Source of the DNA: Rhodopseudomonas palustris
Lineage (GTDB): Bacteria > Pseudomonadota > Alphaproteobacteria > Rhizobiales > Xanthobacteraceae
Reading direction: 5' to 3'
NCBI RefSeq assembly: GCF_007005445.1
Contig: NZ_CP041387.1
Location: forward strand, 2,746,001 to 2,810,000
Length of the DNA: 64,000 nucleotides
In this document: positions 44,169 to 54,336 of the stretch, piece by piece
Numbering within the stretch: position 1 is the first letter of the stretch
Layout of the letters: every line of letters starts with the position of its first letter
Made by a program: the position numbers and the translations under genes
The notes under the pieces: generated by a model
Databases searched by the model: none
Seen by the model: the letters and a program-made list of their open reading frames with translations, nothing else
What the model was told of the DNA's origin: nothing

Positions 44169-45095
44169 TCACTCCGCCGCGCGGGCGCGATGCGCGCTGC
44201 CGTGGCTGCGGTCGAGATCGCGCGACAGCAGCCGGCCGGCGGCGCCGGAGGCACGCGCGACCAGTTCGAGGTAGACTTTGATCTCGCGCGAGAAGTGATT
44301 GTAGATGATCACCGCCGGGATCGCGGCGACGAGGCCGATCGCAGTGGCGAGCAGCGCTTCGGCGATGCCGGGCGCGACCACCGCGAGGTTGGTTGTTTGC
44401 GACTTCGAAATGCCGATGAAGCTGTTCATGATGCCCCACACCGTGCCGAACAGGCCGATGAACGGCGCGGTGGCGCCGATGGTGGCGAGGAAGCCCATGC
44501 CGCGGCGCATGTGACGTCCCTCGGCGCGAACGTATTCGCTGAACGACGAGGCCGCGCGTTCCTTGATACCTTCGTCGCTCGACAGTCCGGCCGACAGCTT
44601 CGCCTCGCGCAGCGCCGCGGCGAGCAGCATCGACAACACGCTGTGCTTGTCGCCGAGCGCCATCTGCGCCTCGGCGAGCGAACGCGACTCTCCGATCTGC
44701 TTCAGCGAGCGGCGCAGCCGGATCCGGGCGCGGCCGAGTTCGATCTTCTTGGCGATGAAGATCGTCCAGGTGATCACCGAGGAGATCGCCAGACCGATCA
44801 TGACGATCTTCACGACGATGTCGGCGTTCAGGAACATCGTCCACGGCGACAGTTCGGACATGCCGGGCATGACACCGCCCTGAGCGTGGCCCGCTTCGGG
44901 CAGCGCCTGGGTCGCAGACGGCTCGGCCGTGCTGACGGCCGGCGCGGGAACGGCGGCTGTGGCCGGCGGCGAAGGCTCTGCGGCGCTCGGCGGGGGTGCG
45001 GCAGGCACCTGCTGCGCAAGCAAGGGTGCCGGCGTCGCGAGCAGCGACAATGCGAGTACGGCAGCGCCAATCGATCGGAAGTTCAACATCTTCAT
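44169..45095 (-). CDS. exbB: ExbB / TolQ-type proton channel protein
   Basis: A 308-residue inner-membrane protein with a signal-like N-terminus, an Ala/Pro-rich periplasmic stretch (about 25-75) and three membrane segments. The C-terminal MotA/TolQ/ExbB domain contains [13 protein letters not shown]. It overlaps the end of piuC (ATGA), showing co-translation. The long N-terminal extension is typical of alphaproteobacterial ExbB. Confidence 0.93.
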   Translation of the reverse strand: MKMLNFRSIGAAVLALSLLATPAPLLAQQVPAAPPPSAAEPSPPATAAVPAPAVSTAEPSATQALPEAGHAQGGVMPGMSELSPWTMFLNADIVVKIVMIGLAISSVITWTIFIAKKIELGRARIRLRRSLKQIGESRSLAEAQMALGDKHSVLSMLLAAALREAKLSAGLSSDEGIKERAASSFSEYVRAEGRHMRRGMGFLATIGATAPFIGLFGTVWGIMNSFIGISKSQTTNLAVVAPGIAEALLATAIGLVAAIPAVIIYNHFSREIKVYLELVARASGAAGRLLSRDLDRSHGSAHRARAAE

Positions 45096-45781
45096 ACTTC
45101 GGCCCAGTAGCGGATGAGGTTGTGATAGATACCGGTCAATTTGACCGTTTCAGGGTCATCGCGTCCCAGCCGCTCGACAAGGGCCTGAATGGCGTTGTCG
45201 AGATCGTAGATCATGCTGCGCGCCTGTGCGTCACGTATCATGCTCTGCAGCCAGAAGAAAGACGCCACCCGCGCACCGCGGGTGACCGGAGTCACCATGT
45301 GCAGGCTGGTGGACGGGTACAACACGGCATCGCCCGCAGGCAGCTTGACCTCGTGCGAGCCGTAAGTGTCTTCGATCACCAGTTCGCCGCCGTCGTATTC
45401 GTCGGGCTCGGCCAGGAACAAGGTGATCGACAGATCGGTACGAATGCGCAGCCCGGTGAGATGATCGCCGCGCACCGCGTTGTCGACGTGGATGCCGAAA
45501 TGGTGCCCGCTCGATGCTGCATAGCGATTGAACAGCGGCGGGAAGATCTGCAGCGGCACCGCGGCGGACACGAATTTGGGATTGGCGGTGAGCGCCGACA
45601 CGATCCGCCGTCCGAGCGCGCGCGCCAGTTCGCCGTCCGGCGGCAATTGCTCGTTACGCTTGACCATCGCCGACTGCGCGCCGGCGGTGGAGCGGCCGTC
45701 CTCCCACTCGGCTGCGTCCATCAGGCGGCGGAACTCCGCCACCTCCGACTTCGGCAACACCTCGGGTATGCAGACCAGCAT
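45092..45781 (-). CDS. piuC: PKHD-type Fe(II)/2-oxoglutarate hydroxylase (PiuC)
   Basis: A 229-residue non-haem iron dioxygenase. The 2-His-1-Asp metal site is visible as His98, Asp100 and His161, and Arg171 is the likely 2-oxoglutarate ligand. PiuC/YbiX proteins are regularly encoded next to Fiu-type receptors and respond to iron. It lies 25 bases after the receptor gene and overlaps exbB. Its exact substrate is not known, though a role in handling the siderophore is often proposed. Confidence 0.92.
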   Translation of the reverse strand: MLVCIPEVLPKSEVAEFRRLMDAAEWEDGRSTAGAQSAMVKRNEQLPPDGELARALGRRIVSALTANPKFVSAAVPLQIFPPLFNRYAASSGHHFGIHVDNAVRGDHLTGLRIRTDLSITLFLAEPDEYDGGELVIEDTYGSHEVKLPAGDAVLYPSTSLHMVTPVTRGARVASFFWLQSMIRDAQARSMIYDLDNAIQALVERLGRDDPETVKLTGIYHNLIRYWAEV

Positions 45782-45806
45782 GACCGCTCCAATTCCCGCG
45801 ACGCGC

Positions 45807-48191
45807 TTACAGCGCGCCGCGCAGCGTCAGCCAGACCGAACGGCCGGGCGCGATGAACACGAACGGCGAGTTCGAACGATAGAACGCGTCGTAATAGGTC
45901 GTGTTGAAGATGTTGTTGACCGACAGCTTGGCGGTCATGTGCTTGTCGACCTTGAACTCGACGAAGCTGTCGAACCGCCAATGCTCGGGCAGCACGTTGC
46001 CGTTGATCGCCGCGAAGGTGCCGCCGTAGATCTTGGAGGCGTACACCGCCTGGCCGCCGACTTCCCAATGGTCGTCGAACTTGTACTTGGTCAGCAGGTT
46101 GAACGACTGATGCGCGATGTTGGCGAGCTGCGCGCCGACCGAATTCGGATCGATCGACTGCAACACCTTGGATTCCATCAGCACCAGGCCGCCGAACACG
46201 CTCCAGCGGTCGGTGATCTTGCCGGCGGCTTCGAGGTCGATGCCGCGGACGCGATACACGCCGCTCGACAGGATGTTGCTGCCGACGGTCTCGCGGGCGT
46301 TCGACTTCTGGGTCTCGAACAGCGACGCGGTCAAGAGCAGCCGGCGGTCGAACAGCTCCCATTTGGTGCCGACTTCCGCCGCCTTGTTCATTTCCGGCGG
46401 CAACGCCTGGAAAGTGGTGTTGTTGACGACGAGGCCGCCATAGGCGGTGCCCGAAGCGTCGAGTTCGGCGCCGACCGGGTTGGTCGAGGTCGCATAGGCG
46501 GCGTACAGGCTGGCGTAAGGCAGCGGCTTCACAACCGCGCCGAGATTGTAGTTCCACATCCCCGACTGCACGCCGGTCGAGGTCGTCGCGGTGTGGCCGG
46601 TGATGTTGTAGTCGTCGTAACGCACGCCGCCATTGAGGATGACGACGTCGTTCCAGTTGGCGGTTTCGATGACGTAGGCCGATTTGGTATCGACGTTGAT
46701 GAAGGTCGGATTGTAGGCGCGCCGCGGCGAGCTGGCGAATTCGAGCGTATTCGGCGGATTGAGCAGCGGCACGATCACACGGCCGCCGGTCTGGAAGCCC
46801 GCGAGTTCCGAAGTCAGACCCGCATAGGTGTCGCGCATCACGCTTTCGCGCGAGATCTCGGCGCCGCCGACCATGGTGTGCTTCACCCCGCCGGTGTCGA
46901 ACTTGTAGGTCAGGTCGGTCTGGTTGGCGAGCACGTCGGTGGTCTGATAGCGGCTCTGCGACGCCAGCGAGACCGTGGTGGCGGTCGGGTTGCTCGGCAG
47001 CGTCCCGATATAGTCGAGCACCGAATGCGCGGCGCGGGAACGGTTGGTCAGCGTCAGGTCCGGCGTGATCGCGAACTCGCCGGTCACCGTGCCGAAATCC
47101 TGCCTGGCCTTCTGGAAGTCGCGATTGACGAAGCCGTAATAGGTTTCGCGCGGCACGTTGACGTCGGTCGAGGGCCGCCGCAGCGCGGTGTTGTACGGCA
47201 CGCCGAAATCCGGCAGGCCGTCGAGATCGGTGTGGACGTAGTTGGCGGTGATCTTGATGGCGTCGGTCGGCGTCCATTTCACCGCGGCGAGCGTGCCCCA
47301 GCGGTCGTCGGTGACGAAGTTGCGGCCGGCGACCTTGGCGTCCTGATAAAGGCCGTCGACACGCACCGCCAGGGTCGGGCTCAGCACCTGGTTGACGTCG
47401 ACCGTGACGCGCTTGGTGGCGTCGGAGCCGAACGTGGTCTCGGCCTTGGTGAAGTTGCCTTCGGTGGTCGCCTGTTTGGTGACGATGTTGATGGCGCCGC
47501 CGGCGGTGCCGCGGCCCGCCATGGTCGAGGCCGGACCGCGCAGGATCTCGACCTGCTCGGTGAAGAAATTCTCGCGGATCGAGATCGCCGGATCGCGGAT
47601 GCCGTCGATGAACACGTCGTTGCGGGCGTCGAAGCCGCGAATGAAGAAGCGGTCGCCGAAAGCGTTGCCGCCCTCCCCGGTGCCGAGCGTGACGCCGGCG
47701 GTGGAGCGGCCGATTTCCCTCAGCGAGGTCGCGTTCTTGTCCTCGAGCAGCTCCTTGGTCAGCACCGTCACGGTGCGCGGGGTGTTGAGCACCGGCTCGG
47801 TGAACCTGGTGCCCGACAGCCGGTCGACCTTGTAGGGCGCGGCGGCGTCCGCATAGGGGTTTCGGTCCGCCGACAGAGCGCCGGCGTTCGGAAACGGCAC
47901 CGGCTGCACCTGGGTCGGCTGGGTCCGCCGCGCGGCACGGCGCAGCGCGGTGCGGGCGCGGATCTGGTCGGGCGTCGGCCGCGCCGTCGCCGGCTTCGGT
48001 CGCGCCACCGGGGCATCGACCGTTACCGCCGGCAGGCTCGACTGCTGCGCCTCGGCGCCGCCGATCGACGCCACCGCGATCATCCCGGCCACCGCCGAAA
48101 CCTTGCGGCCATGTGCGCCGTCCCAATCCTGAACGCCTGTGCGCATCGCTGCTTCCGCACGCAACGATCGCGGTGCCTTCGCCCCGTTCAT
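45807..48191 (-). CDS. fiu: TonB-dependent siderophore receptor (Fiu-like)
   Basis: A 794-residue outer-membrane receptor, probably for catecholate siderophores. The N-terminus has a signal region ([16 protein letters not shown]), then a likely TonB box near [10 protein letters not shown]. The plug (about 110-230, including [43 protein letters not shown]) and a beta-barrel ending [10 protein letters not shown] follow. The ATG at 48191 is preferred over a TTG at 48206. It heads the receptor-piuC-exbB-exbD-tonB operon, which encodes its own energising complex. Upstream iron-box-like sites suggest induction at low iron. Confidence 0.92.
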   Translation of the reverse strand: MNGAKAPRSLRAEAAMRTGVQDWDGAHGRKVSAVAGMIAVASIGGAEAQQSSLPAVTVDAPVARPKPATARPTPDQIRARTALRRAARRTQPTQVQPVPFPNAGALSADRNPYADAAAPYKVDRLSGTRFTEPVLNTPRTVTVLTKELLEDKNATSLREIGRSTAGVTLGTGEGGNAFGDRFFIRGFDARNDVFIDGIRDPAISIRENFFTEQVEILRGPASTMAGRGTAGGAINIVTKQATTEGNFTKAETTFGSDATKRVTVDVNQVLSPTLAVRVDGLYQDAKVAGRNFVTDDRWGTLAAVKWTPTDAIKITANYVHTDLDGLPDFGVPYNTALRRPSTDVNVPRETYYGFVNRDFQKARQDFGTVTGEFAITPDLTLTNRSRAAHSVLDYIGTLPSNPTATTVSLASQSRYQTTDVLANQTDLTYKFDTGGVKHTMVGGAEISRESVMRDTYAGLTSELAGFQTGGRVIVPLLNPPNTLEFASSPRRAYNPTFINVDTKSAYVIETANWNDVVILNGGVRYDDYNITGHTATTSTGVQSGMWNYNLGAVVKPLPYASLYAAYATSTNPVGAELDASGTAYGGLVVNNTTFQALPPEMNKAAEVGTKWELFDRRLLLTASLFETQKSNARETVGSNILSSGVYRVRGIDLEAAGKITDRWSVFGGLVLMESKVLQSIDPNSVGAQLANIAHQSFNLLTKYKFDDHWEVGGQAVYASKIYGGTFAAINGNVLPEHWRFDSFVEFKVDKHMTAKLSVNNIFNTTYYDAFYRSNSPFVFIAPGRSVWLTLRGAL

Positions 48192-48308
48192 GTCAATCCG
48201 CCCCAAGGAGTGCTGTTGCTAATTACAAGCAAGTCTTGGAGAGCTATCGGCCGCGGGGTACAGGGTCAACGCACGAGCAATTACCGCGCGCTGGAATCGT
48301 TCAAGATC

Positions 48309-48322
48309 AAAACGGTTCTAAG
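48309..48322 (-). promoter_or_regulatory. Iron-box-like site 1 upstream of the siderophore receptor
   Basis: On the minus strand this reads CTTAGAACCGTTTT. It shares TTAGAACCGTTT with the site at 48412-48425. Irr-type iron control elements of rhizobial bacteria have a TTTAGAA-N3-TTCTAAA style core; here the left half fits and the right half is weak. Confidence 0.45.
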
Positions 48323-48411
48323 ACTCACTCCGAACTGACTTGATTTCACGGCGCACAACCGTGCAGTGGCGCGCTCATTGGAGACGCATCTGATCAAGCG
48401 CGCGGCAATCT

Positions 48412-48425
48412 GAAACGGTTCTAAA
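48412..48425 (-). promoter_or_regulatory. Iron-box-like site 2 upstream of the siderophore receptor
   Basis: On the minus strand this reads TTTAGAACCGTTTC. The left half TTTAGAA is a perfect match to the iron control element half-site, and CAGA follows as a diverged right half. It lies between the receptor operon and the small gene at 48460, so it could affect both. Confidence 0.45.
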
Positions 48426-48459
48426 CTGGATCGACGAAACCGTGGTCGCGCGGACAGCC

Positions 48460-48705
48460 TCACGCCTCGTCGGGGCTCGGCGGCTTCATCAGCGAGAACA
48501 TCTCGTCGACGGTCTGCTGCGCGGTGAGTCGGACCTGCTCGGTGTCGAGCATCCCGTCGATCCGGATGCCGCGAACCACCGCCCGGATCTCGTCGCGAAA
48601 CTCACTGAGGAATTGCAGCGGATCGCGCTGCTGGTTGGCGACGCGCGCAATCAATCCGGTGATCAGGATCTGGCAGGCGATCATCCGGCCGTTGAGCTCT
48701 TCCAT
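48460..48705 (-). CDS. Small hypothetical protein, 81 residues
   Basis: The start ATG at 48705 follows GCGGAGAGTGCAGC, a good ribosome-binding site, and the 81-residue product has a normal soluble composition. It is mostly helical (MEELNGRMIACQILITGLIAR, then FLSEFRDEIRAVVRG). I do not recognise the family; similar short proteins with this opening are, as far as I recall, widespread in Bradyrhizobium relatives. The upstream part of the same open frame (to 49341) is a shadow. Function unknown. Confidence 0.72.
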   Translation of the reverse strand: MEELNGRMIACQILITGLIARVANQQRDPLQFLSEFRDEIRAVVRGIRIDGMLDTEQVRLTAQQTVDEMFSLMKPPSPDEA

Positions 48706-49027
48706 GCTGCACTCTCCGCGCCCGGCCGCACCATCGCTCCGCCGCCTCGGCGCGGTGATATGGCCGAGCCTCTCGCCACTGACAATTGGAACCATTTTAA
48801 GAAGGGACAGCGGCAGCGTCCGACCGACCCCGCAGCCGGGTACCAGCCAGCGAGCCGGCTGGGCTCGCGCCACGCCCCGCTCGGCCCATGAAAGTTTAGC
48901 AATGTCATACGGTTTGTGATGTGCTGGCGGCGTTTGCCGGTATAGTTGCCAGCGAACGGAAACCACTGCCGCGCGGGCTGAAGCGGTCGACAGACACCGT
49001 ATCCGCCGGCCAATGATCGGATCGGGC
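48706..49027. other. Divergent intergenic region, no gene seen
   Basis: The 322 bases lie between the small minus-strand gene and the RND adaptor gene. An AT-richer patch around 48895-48930 (AAAGTTTAGCAATGTCATACGG) may contain the pump promoter. I could not define an operator. Confidence 0.4.
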
Positions 49028-50245
49028 ATGAACAAACCCGGCGCCTTTCGCAGGGCTGTCGTCGTCGGCTGCCTGCTGCTCGCAGCGGGAGCTTCGTATT
49101 GGGGATGGCAGCGCATCCAGGGCGAGCGCTCCGCCGGACCGGGCGAGGCTTCGCACGCGCAATCCGGTCGACCGGCCCCGAAGGCGGGCGGGGCTCGCAG
49201 CGCGTCGGTTCCCGTCACGGTGGCGACGGCGCAGAAGACCGACTTTCCGGTGTATCTCAGCGGGCTCGGCACCGTGCAGGGCTTCAACACCGTGGTGGTG
49301 CGCTCGCGGGTCGACGGACAGCTCGACCAGATCGCCTTCAAGGAAGGCCAGATGGTTCAGGCCGGCGATCTGCTCGCGCAGATCGACCCGCGGCCGTTCC
49401 AGGCGACGCTGGATCAGGCCAAGGCCAAGAAGGCTCAGGACGAGGCCAATCTGGCCAATGCCAAGCTCGATCTCAGCCGCTCGGTTCGGCTCGGCGAGTT
49501 CGCCACCAAACAGCAGACCGACACCCAGCGCTCGACCGTGCAGCAGCTCACCGCGCAGATCGAGGCCGACGAAGCGGCGATCGCCAATGCCCAGACCCAG
49601 CTCGATTACGCCACGATCAAGGCGCCGATCTCCGGCGTCACCGGGCTGCGCCAGGTCGACAAGGGCAACATCGTCAACGCCGCCAGCCAGACCGGCATCG
49701 TCACCATCGCGCAGATCGAGCCGATCGCGGTGATCTTCACCGCGCCCGAAGAGCGGGTGTTCGACATCAACCGTGCACTCGCCGCGCATCCGTTGCAGGT
49801 GATCGCACTCTCCACCGACGGCAAGACCACTTTCGCCGAAGACGGCACGCTGGCGGTGGTCAACAATCAGGTCGACAGCAACAGCGGCACGGTGCGGCTG
49901 AAGGCGGTGTTCGCCAACAAGAACCACGCGCTGTGGCCCGGCCTGTCGGTGCAGACCCGGCTGCTGGTGAAGACCTTGAAGGACGTCGTGGTGGTCCCGA
50001 ACGATGCGGTCCAGCACGGCAGCGAAGGGCTGTACGCCTATGCGGTCGACGCCGACAACAAAGCCGAGCTGCGCAAGATCGTGGTCGGCGCCGCCAACGA
50101 CCACAGCACGGTGATCGAGCGCGGCCTCGAACCCGGTGACCGCGTCGTGGTCGGCGGCCAGTACAAGGTCAAACCCGGTACGCCGCTGGCGTTCAAGGTC
50201 GCCGACAACGAGACCGTCCCGTCCGCCGTGGCCGCCGGGAAATAG
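49028..50245 (+). CDS. RND efflux periplasmic adaptor (MdtA-like)
   Basis: A 405-residue membrane-fusion protein. An N-terminal membrane anchor (about residues 8-27) is followed by beta-barrel, lipoyl-like (VDGQLDQIAFKEGQMVQAGDLLAQID) and alpha-hairpin parts (about 120-190). It links the inner-membrane pump to an outer-membrane channel. The ATG at 49028 is chosen because the anchor begins there; an ATG at 49013 is also possible. The pump gene follows after two bases. Confidence 0.9.
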   Translation: MNKPGAFRRAVVVGCLLLAAGASYWGWQRIQGERSAGPGEASHAQSGRPAPKAGGARSASVPVTVATAQKTDFPVYLSGLGTVQGFNTVVVRSRVDGQLDQIAFKEGQMVQAGDLLAQIDPRPFQATLDQAKAKKAQDEANLANAKLDLSRSVRLGEFATKQQTDTQRSTVQQLTAQIEADEAAIANAQTQLDYATIKAPISGVTGLRQVDKGNIVNAASQTGIVTIAQIEPIAVIFTAPEERVFDINRALAAHPLQVIALSTDGKTTFAEDGTLAVVNNQVDSNSGTVRLKAVFANKNHALWPGLSVQTRLLVKTLKDVVVVPNDAVQHGSEGLYAYAVDADNKAELRKIVVGAANDHSTVIERGLEPGDRVVVGGQYKVKPGTPLAFKVADNETVPSAVAAGK

Positions 50246-50247
50246 CC

Positions 50248-53200
50248 ATGAACGGGATCTCGACGCCGTTCATCCGCTACCCGATCGCGACCTCGCTGCT
50301 GATGGCGGGGATCCTGTTCCTCGGTCTGATCGCCTATCCGGCGCTGCCGGTGGCACCGCTGCCGCAGGTCGACTTCCCGACCATCCAGATTTCCGCCAGC
50401 CTGCCCGGCGCCAGCCCGGAGACGATGGCCTCCTCGGTGGCGACCCCGCTGGAGCGCCAGCTCGCGCAGATCCCCGGCGTGTCGCAGATGACCTCGACAA
50501 GCTCGCTGGGCTCGACCGCGGTCACCATCCAGTTCGACCTCAACCGCAACATCGACGCCGCCGCCAACGACGTCCAGGCAGCGATCAACGCCGCCGGCGG
50601 CCAACTGCCGAAGAACCTGCCGAACCCGCCGACCTATCGCAAGGTCAACCCGGCCGACGCGCCGATCCTGATCCTGTCGGCGACCTCCGACACCCTGCCG
50701 CTGACCACCGTCAGCGACAATGCCGACGCCAAGATCGCCCAGCAGATCAGCCAGATCACCGGCGTCGCCCAGGTGTTCATCGGCGGTCAGCAGAAGCCGG
50801 CGATCCGCATCCAGGTCGACCCCGCCAAGCTGATGGCCAAGGGGCTGTCGCTGGAGGAGGTCCGCAGCCAGATCGCGATCACCACCGTCGACAGCCCGAA
50901 GGGCACGCTCGACGCGCCGACCAAGAGCTACACCATCTACGCCAACGACCAGCTCACCGAGTCCAAGGACTGGAACGACGTCATCCTCGCCTATCGCAAC
51001 GGCGGCCCGCTGCGGATCCGCGACATCGGCCGCGCGGTGACCGGGCCGGAGGACGCCAAGACCGCCGCCTGGGCCAACGGCAAGCGCGGCGTGTTCCTGG
51101 TGGTGTTCAAGCAGCCCGGCGCCAACGTCATCGACACCGTCGATCACATCAAGGCGGAGCTGCCGCGGCTGGTCGCGGGCATTCCGCCGGCGATCAAGGT
51201 CGAGGTGATGAGCGACCGCACCACAACGATCCGCGCCGCGGTGGAGGACGTGCAATTCACCCTGATGCTCACCATCGCTCTGGTGGTGATGGTGATCTTC
51301 CTGTTCCTGCGCAGCTTCTGGGCCACCATCATTCCGAGCGTCACGGTGCCGCTGGCGCTGCTCGGCGCCTGCGCGCTGATGTGGGCGGCCGGCTACACGC
51401 TCGACAACCTGTCGCTGATGGCGCTGACGATTTCGGTCGGCTTCGTGGTCGACGACGCCATCGTGATGCTGGAGAACATCGCCCGTCACGTCGAAGAGGG
51501 CGAGAAGCCGTTCGCCGCGGCGCTGAAAGGCGCCCGCGAGATCGGCTTCACGATCGTTTCGATCAGCATCTCGCTGGTGGCGGTGCTGATCCCGCTGCTG
51601 TTCATGGGCGGCATCATCGGCCGGCTGTTCCGCGAATTCGCGGTGACGCTGGCGATGGCGATCGGGGTGTCGATGCTGGTGTCGCTGACGCTGACGCCGA
51701 TGCTGGCGTCGCGTTTCCTGCGGCCGGCGACCGACGTCCAGCACGGCCGGCTGTATCGCTGGATCGAGGGCGGCTTCGAGGCGATGCTGCGCGCCTACGA
51801 GCGCGGGCTCGATCTGGTGCTGCGCTGGCGGCTGACGACGCTGATGGTGTTCTTCGCGACCGTCGGGCTCTCGGTGTATCTGTTCGTCGCGATCCCGAAA
51901 GGGTTCTTCCCGCAGCAGGACGTCGGTCTGATCACCGCCGCCTCGGAGGCCGCCCAGGACATCTCGTTCAGCGCGATGAAGCAGCGCCAGGAAGAACTCG
52001 GCGAGATCGTGATGGCCGATCCCGACGTGTTCAGCATCGCGATGTTCATCGGCGGCAGCGGCAGCGCGCTCAACACCGGGCGGATGTACATTACGCTGAA
52101 GCCGCGCGACGAGCGCGCGGCGAGCGCCCAGGAGATCATCGCGCGGCTGCGGCCGAAGCTGGAGAAGGTCGAGGGTGCCCGGCTGTTCATGCAGGCCGCG
52201 CAGGACGTCCGCCTCGGCGGCCGGCCGACCCGCACCCAGTTCGAATACACCCTGCAGGACGCCAATCTCGCCGAGCTCAACGAGTGGGCGCCGAAGGTGC
52301 TGGCCAAGATGCAGGGCCTGCCGCAGCTCCGCGACGTCGCCACCGACCAGCAGACCGATGGCACCACGCTGACGCTGACGATCGACCGCGACACCGCCGC
52401 CCGGTTCGGCATCAAGCCGCAACTGATCGACGACACGCTGTACGACGCGTTCGGCCAGCGCCAGGTGACGCAGTACTTCACCCAGGTGAACACCTACCGG
52501 ATCATCCTCGAGGTGCTGCCGGAGCTGCAGGGCCGGCTCGATACGCTGAACCAGATCTACGTCAAATCGCCGACCACCGGCGATCAGGTGCCGCTATCGA
52601 CCTTTGCGAAATGGACCACGGTGCCGGTGCGGCCGCTGTCGATCAGCCATCAGGGCCAGTTCCCCGCCACCACGATCAGCTTCAACCTGGCGCAAGGCGT
52701 GGCGCTCGGCGAGGCCACCGCGGCGGTGCAGGCGGCGATGGCCGAGATCGGCGCGCCGCCGACGCTGATCGGCAGCTTCCAGGGCACCGCGCAGGCGTTC
52801 CAGCAGTCGCTGTCGACCGTTCCGCTGTTGATCATCGCGGCGCTGGTGGTGGTCTATCTGATCCTCGGCATCCTGTACGAGAGCTACATCCACCCGCTGA
52901 CGATTCTGTCGACCCTGCCCTCGGCGGGCGTCGGCGCGCTGGCGATGCTGATGCTGTTCGGCTTCGACTTCAGCCTGATCGCGCTGATCGGCATCATCCT
53001 GTTGATCGGCATCGTCAAGAAGAACGGCATCATGATGGTCGACTTCGCCATCACCGCCGAGCGCGACGAGCATCTCGATCCCGAGCAGGCGATCCGCAAG
53101 GCGGCGCTGCTCCGCTTCCGTCCGATCATGATGACCACGATGGCGGCGATGCTCGGCGGTGTGCCGCTGATGCTCGGCACCGGCACCGGCTCGGAGATCC

Positions 53201-53382
53201 GCCAGCCGCTCGGCTACGCCATGGTCGGCGGCCTTTTGGTCAGCCAGGCGCTGACGCTGTTCACCACCCCGGTGGTGTACCTGTATCTCGACCGCCTCTC
53301 CAACGCCCTGACCAATTGGGGCCGCACCCACATCCCGGTCGACGAGGACGAAGACGGCGGGGTCAAACAGGCGGCGGAGTGA
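50248..53382 (+). CDS. RND multidrug efflux transporter (MdtC-like)
   Basis: A 1044-residue proton-driven pump of the HAE-1 group with twelve membrane helices and two large periplasmic loops. The opening (YPALPVAPLPQVDFPTIQIS, ASLPGASPETMASSVATPLE) and helix 4 (GFVVDDAIVMLENIARH, with the paired Asp of the proton relay) are close to E. coli MdtB/MdtC. Only one pump subunit is encoded, where enteric MdtABC has two. No outer-membrane factor or regulator lies beside it. Substrates unknown. Confidence 0.93.
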   Translation: MNGISTPFIRYPIATSLLMAGILFLGLIAYPALPVAPLPQVDFPTIQISASLPGASPETMASSVATPLERQLAQIPGVSQMTSTSSLGSTAVTIQFDLNRNIDAAANDVQAAINAAGGQLPKNLPNPPTYRKVNPADAPILILSATSDTLPLTTVSDNADAKIAQQISQITGVAQVFIGGQQKPAIRIQVDPAKLMAKGLSLEEVRSQIAITTVDSPKGTLDAPTKSYTIYANDQLTESKDWNDVILAYRNGGPLRIRDIGRAVTGPEDAKTAAWANGKRGVFLVVFKQPGANVIDTVDHIKAELPRLVAGIPPAIKVEVMSDRTTTIRAAVEDVQFTLMLTIALVVMVIFLFLRSFWATIIPSVTVPLALLGACALMWAAGYTLDNLSLMALTISVGFVVDDAIVMLENIARHVEEGEKPFAAALKGAREIGFTIVSISISLVAVLIPLLFMGGIIGRLFREFAVTLAMAIGVSMLVSLTLTPMLASRFLRPATDVQHGRLYRWIEGGFEAMLRAYERGLDLVLRWRLTTLMVFFATVGLSVYLFVAIPKGFFPQQDVGLITAASEAAQDISFSAMKQRQEELGEIVMADPDVFSIAMFIGGSGSALNTGRMYITLKPRDERAASAQEIIARLRPKLEKVEGARLFMQAAQDVRLGGRPTRTQFEYTLQDANLAELNEWAPKVLAKMQGLPQLRDVATDQQTDGTTLTLTIDRDTAARFGIKPQLIDDTLYDAFGQRQVTQYFTQVNTYRIILEVLPELQGRLDTLNQIYVKSPTTGDQVPLSTFAKWTTVPVRPLSISHQGQFPATTISFNLAQGVALGEATAAVQAAMAEIGAPPTLIGSFQGTAQAFQQSLSTVPLLIIAALVVVYLILGILYESYIHPLTILSTLPSAGVGALAMLMLFGFDFSLIALIGIILLIGIVKKNGIMMVDFAITAERDEHLDPEQAIRKAALLRFRPIMMTTMAAMLGGVPLMLGTGTGSEIRQPLGYAMVGGLLVSQALTLFTTPVVYLYLDRLSNALTNWGRTHIPVDEDEDGGVKQAAE

Positions 53383-53427
53383 AGTGGCGCGCGAGGCAGC
53401 GAGGCTGATGCCCGCTCCCGCAGGCGC

Positions 53428-53832
53428 TTACGTCGTGCCCGCAAGGAATGGATTTTCAACACGCAGCGTGCCGAAGCTACGGCCGTGCTGCAGGTCTTCG
53501 CTGTACAGCACATCGCACCCGGCCTCTTTGGCGGCCGCGACGATCAGCGCGTCGTAGAAGGACAGCTTGCACGTCTCAGCGAGCACGCGAGCGGCAACGT
53601 GCAGATCGTGCGTCAGAGGCAGTGGCGGCCCTGACACAGCCAGAGCGTCGTCGATAGCCTCGGCGATCTCCCTCCACCCCCGGCCGAGCTTGCGCTGCAC
53701 CACGACGGTGAACTCGTTCAAGACTTGAACGCTGAGCCTGCCACCGCCGCCCAAGACGGCCCGTGCACGGTCCGCTTTCGCGCCCGTTTCCTGAGCATAG
53801 ACTAGAATGTTAGTATCGAAGAAAGCCGTCAC
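53428..53832 (-). CDS. PIN-domain toxin (VapC-type)
   Basis: A 134-residue PIN-domain ribonuclease. The acidic residues Asp6, Glu40, Asp94 and Asp113 are all present (FFDTN, LNEF, FYDALI, SEDLQHG). Its ATG overlaps the stop of the AbrB-type antitoxin gene (ATGA). It differs clearly from the PIN toxin at 12005. It is convergent with the RND pump gene, 45 bases away. Confidence 0.9.
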   Translation of the reverse strand: MTAFFDTNILVYAQETGAKADRARAVLGGGGRLSVQVLNEFTVVVQRKLGRGWREIAEAIDDALAVSGPPLPLTHDLHVAARVLAETCKLSFYDALIVAAAKEAGCDVLYSEDLQHGRSFGTLRVENPFLAGTT

Positions 53833-54059
53833 CGCTCATTGGCCTCGTCACGATCGAAGCGATAGCCCTCGGGCAACTTCCACTTGCGCTCGGCCATGCG
53901 CTCCAGCGCGGCTTTCCTCCTGTCTTCCTTCTCGACCACCAGCGTCCGTTCGACGACGTCGACCACGTTCAGCTCGTCGCCCTCTTGCAGATCGAGTTTG
54001 TCCACCAGCGCAGTGGGCAGCCTGACGGCGAGGCTATTGCCCCATCTGGAGACCTTCAT
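53829..54059 (-). CDS. AbrB/MazE-type antitoxin
   Basis: A 76-residue protein. The N-terminal swapped-hairpin DNA-binding fold (KVSRWGNSLAVRLP, LDLQEGDELNVVDV) is the AbrB/MazE type, and the charged C-terminus (ERMAERKWKLPEGYRFDRDEANER) should wrap the PIN toxin. I chose the ATG at 54059 because GGAGGG lies at the right spacing; the ATG at 54071 has its Shine-Dalgarno too close. Confidence 0.88.
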   Translation of the reverse strand: MKVSRWGNSLAVRLPTALVDKLDLQEGDELNVVDVVERTLVVEKEDRRKAALERMAERKWKLPEGYRFDRDEANER

Positions 54060-54087
54060 CGCACCCTCCATGCTCCTGTCCGAATGT

Positions 54088-54096
54088 ATATCATAT
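54088..54096 (-). promoter_or_regulatory. AT-rich ATAT-N-ATAT site, probable promoter/operator of the AbrB-PIN pair
   Basis: On the minus strand CATATGATATACATTC lies about 30 bases before the antitoxin start. It is a plausible -10 region with a small palindrome, where the AbrB-type protein could repress its own pair. Confidence 0.35.
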
Positions 54097-54336
54097 GCAG
54101 GATACCAAAAACTTCAACCGGAGCGTGCATTTCCTACGTTCAGCCGATCGGCGCCGCCGCGAGTTCGGGGCCAATCTCCCCATCTGTCGCGAGCAACCCT
54201 CTTGCAGCGCGGAGCCGACGCAGCTAGAAGACCCGCACACCCGAGGCGCGTCGCGAACCACCCCCGCCGCGCCCGGCGCCGTGTCGAGTGCGCCCTGTGC
54301 TGCACTCTAATGCCTGATCCGTCAGCGCATTCTCGG

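Noticed and set aside
45721..48126. 801-codon minus-strand frame overlapping the siderophore receptor
   Set aside because: It is the alternative frame of the receptor gene, with Arg/Gly/His-rich shadow composition and no motifs.
48460..49341. 293-codon minus-strand frame taken as one protein
   Set aside because: Only the last 81 codons look protein-like and have a ribosome-binding site; the rest overlaps the RND adaptor gene on the other strand.
50136..53408. 1090-codon plus-strand frame overlapping the RND pump gene
   Set aside because: The pump in the other frame has clear family motifs throughout; this frame is Arg/Asp/Gly low-complexity.
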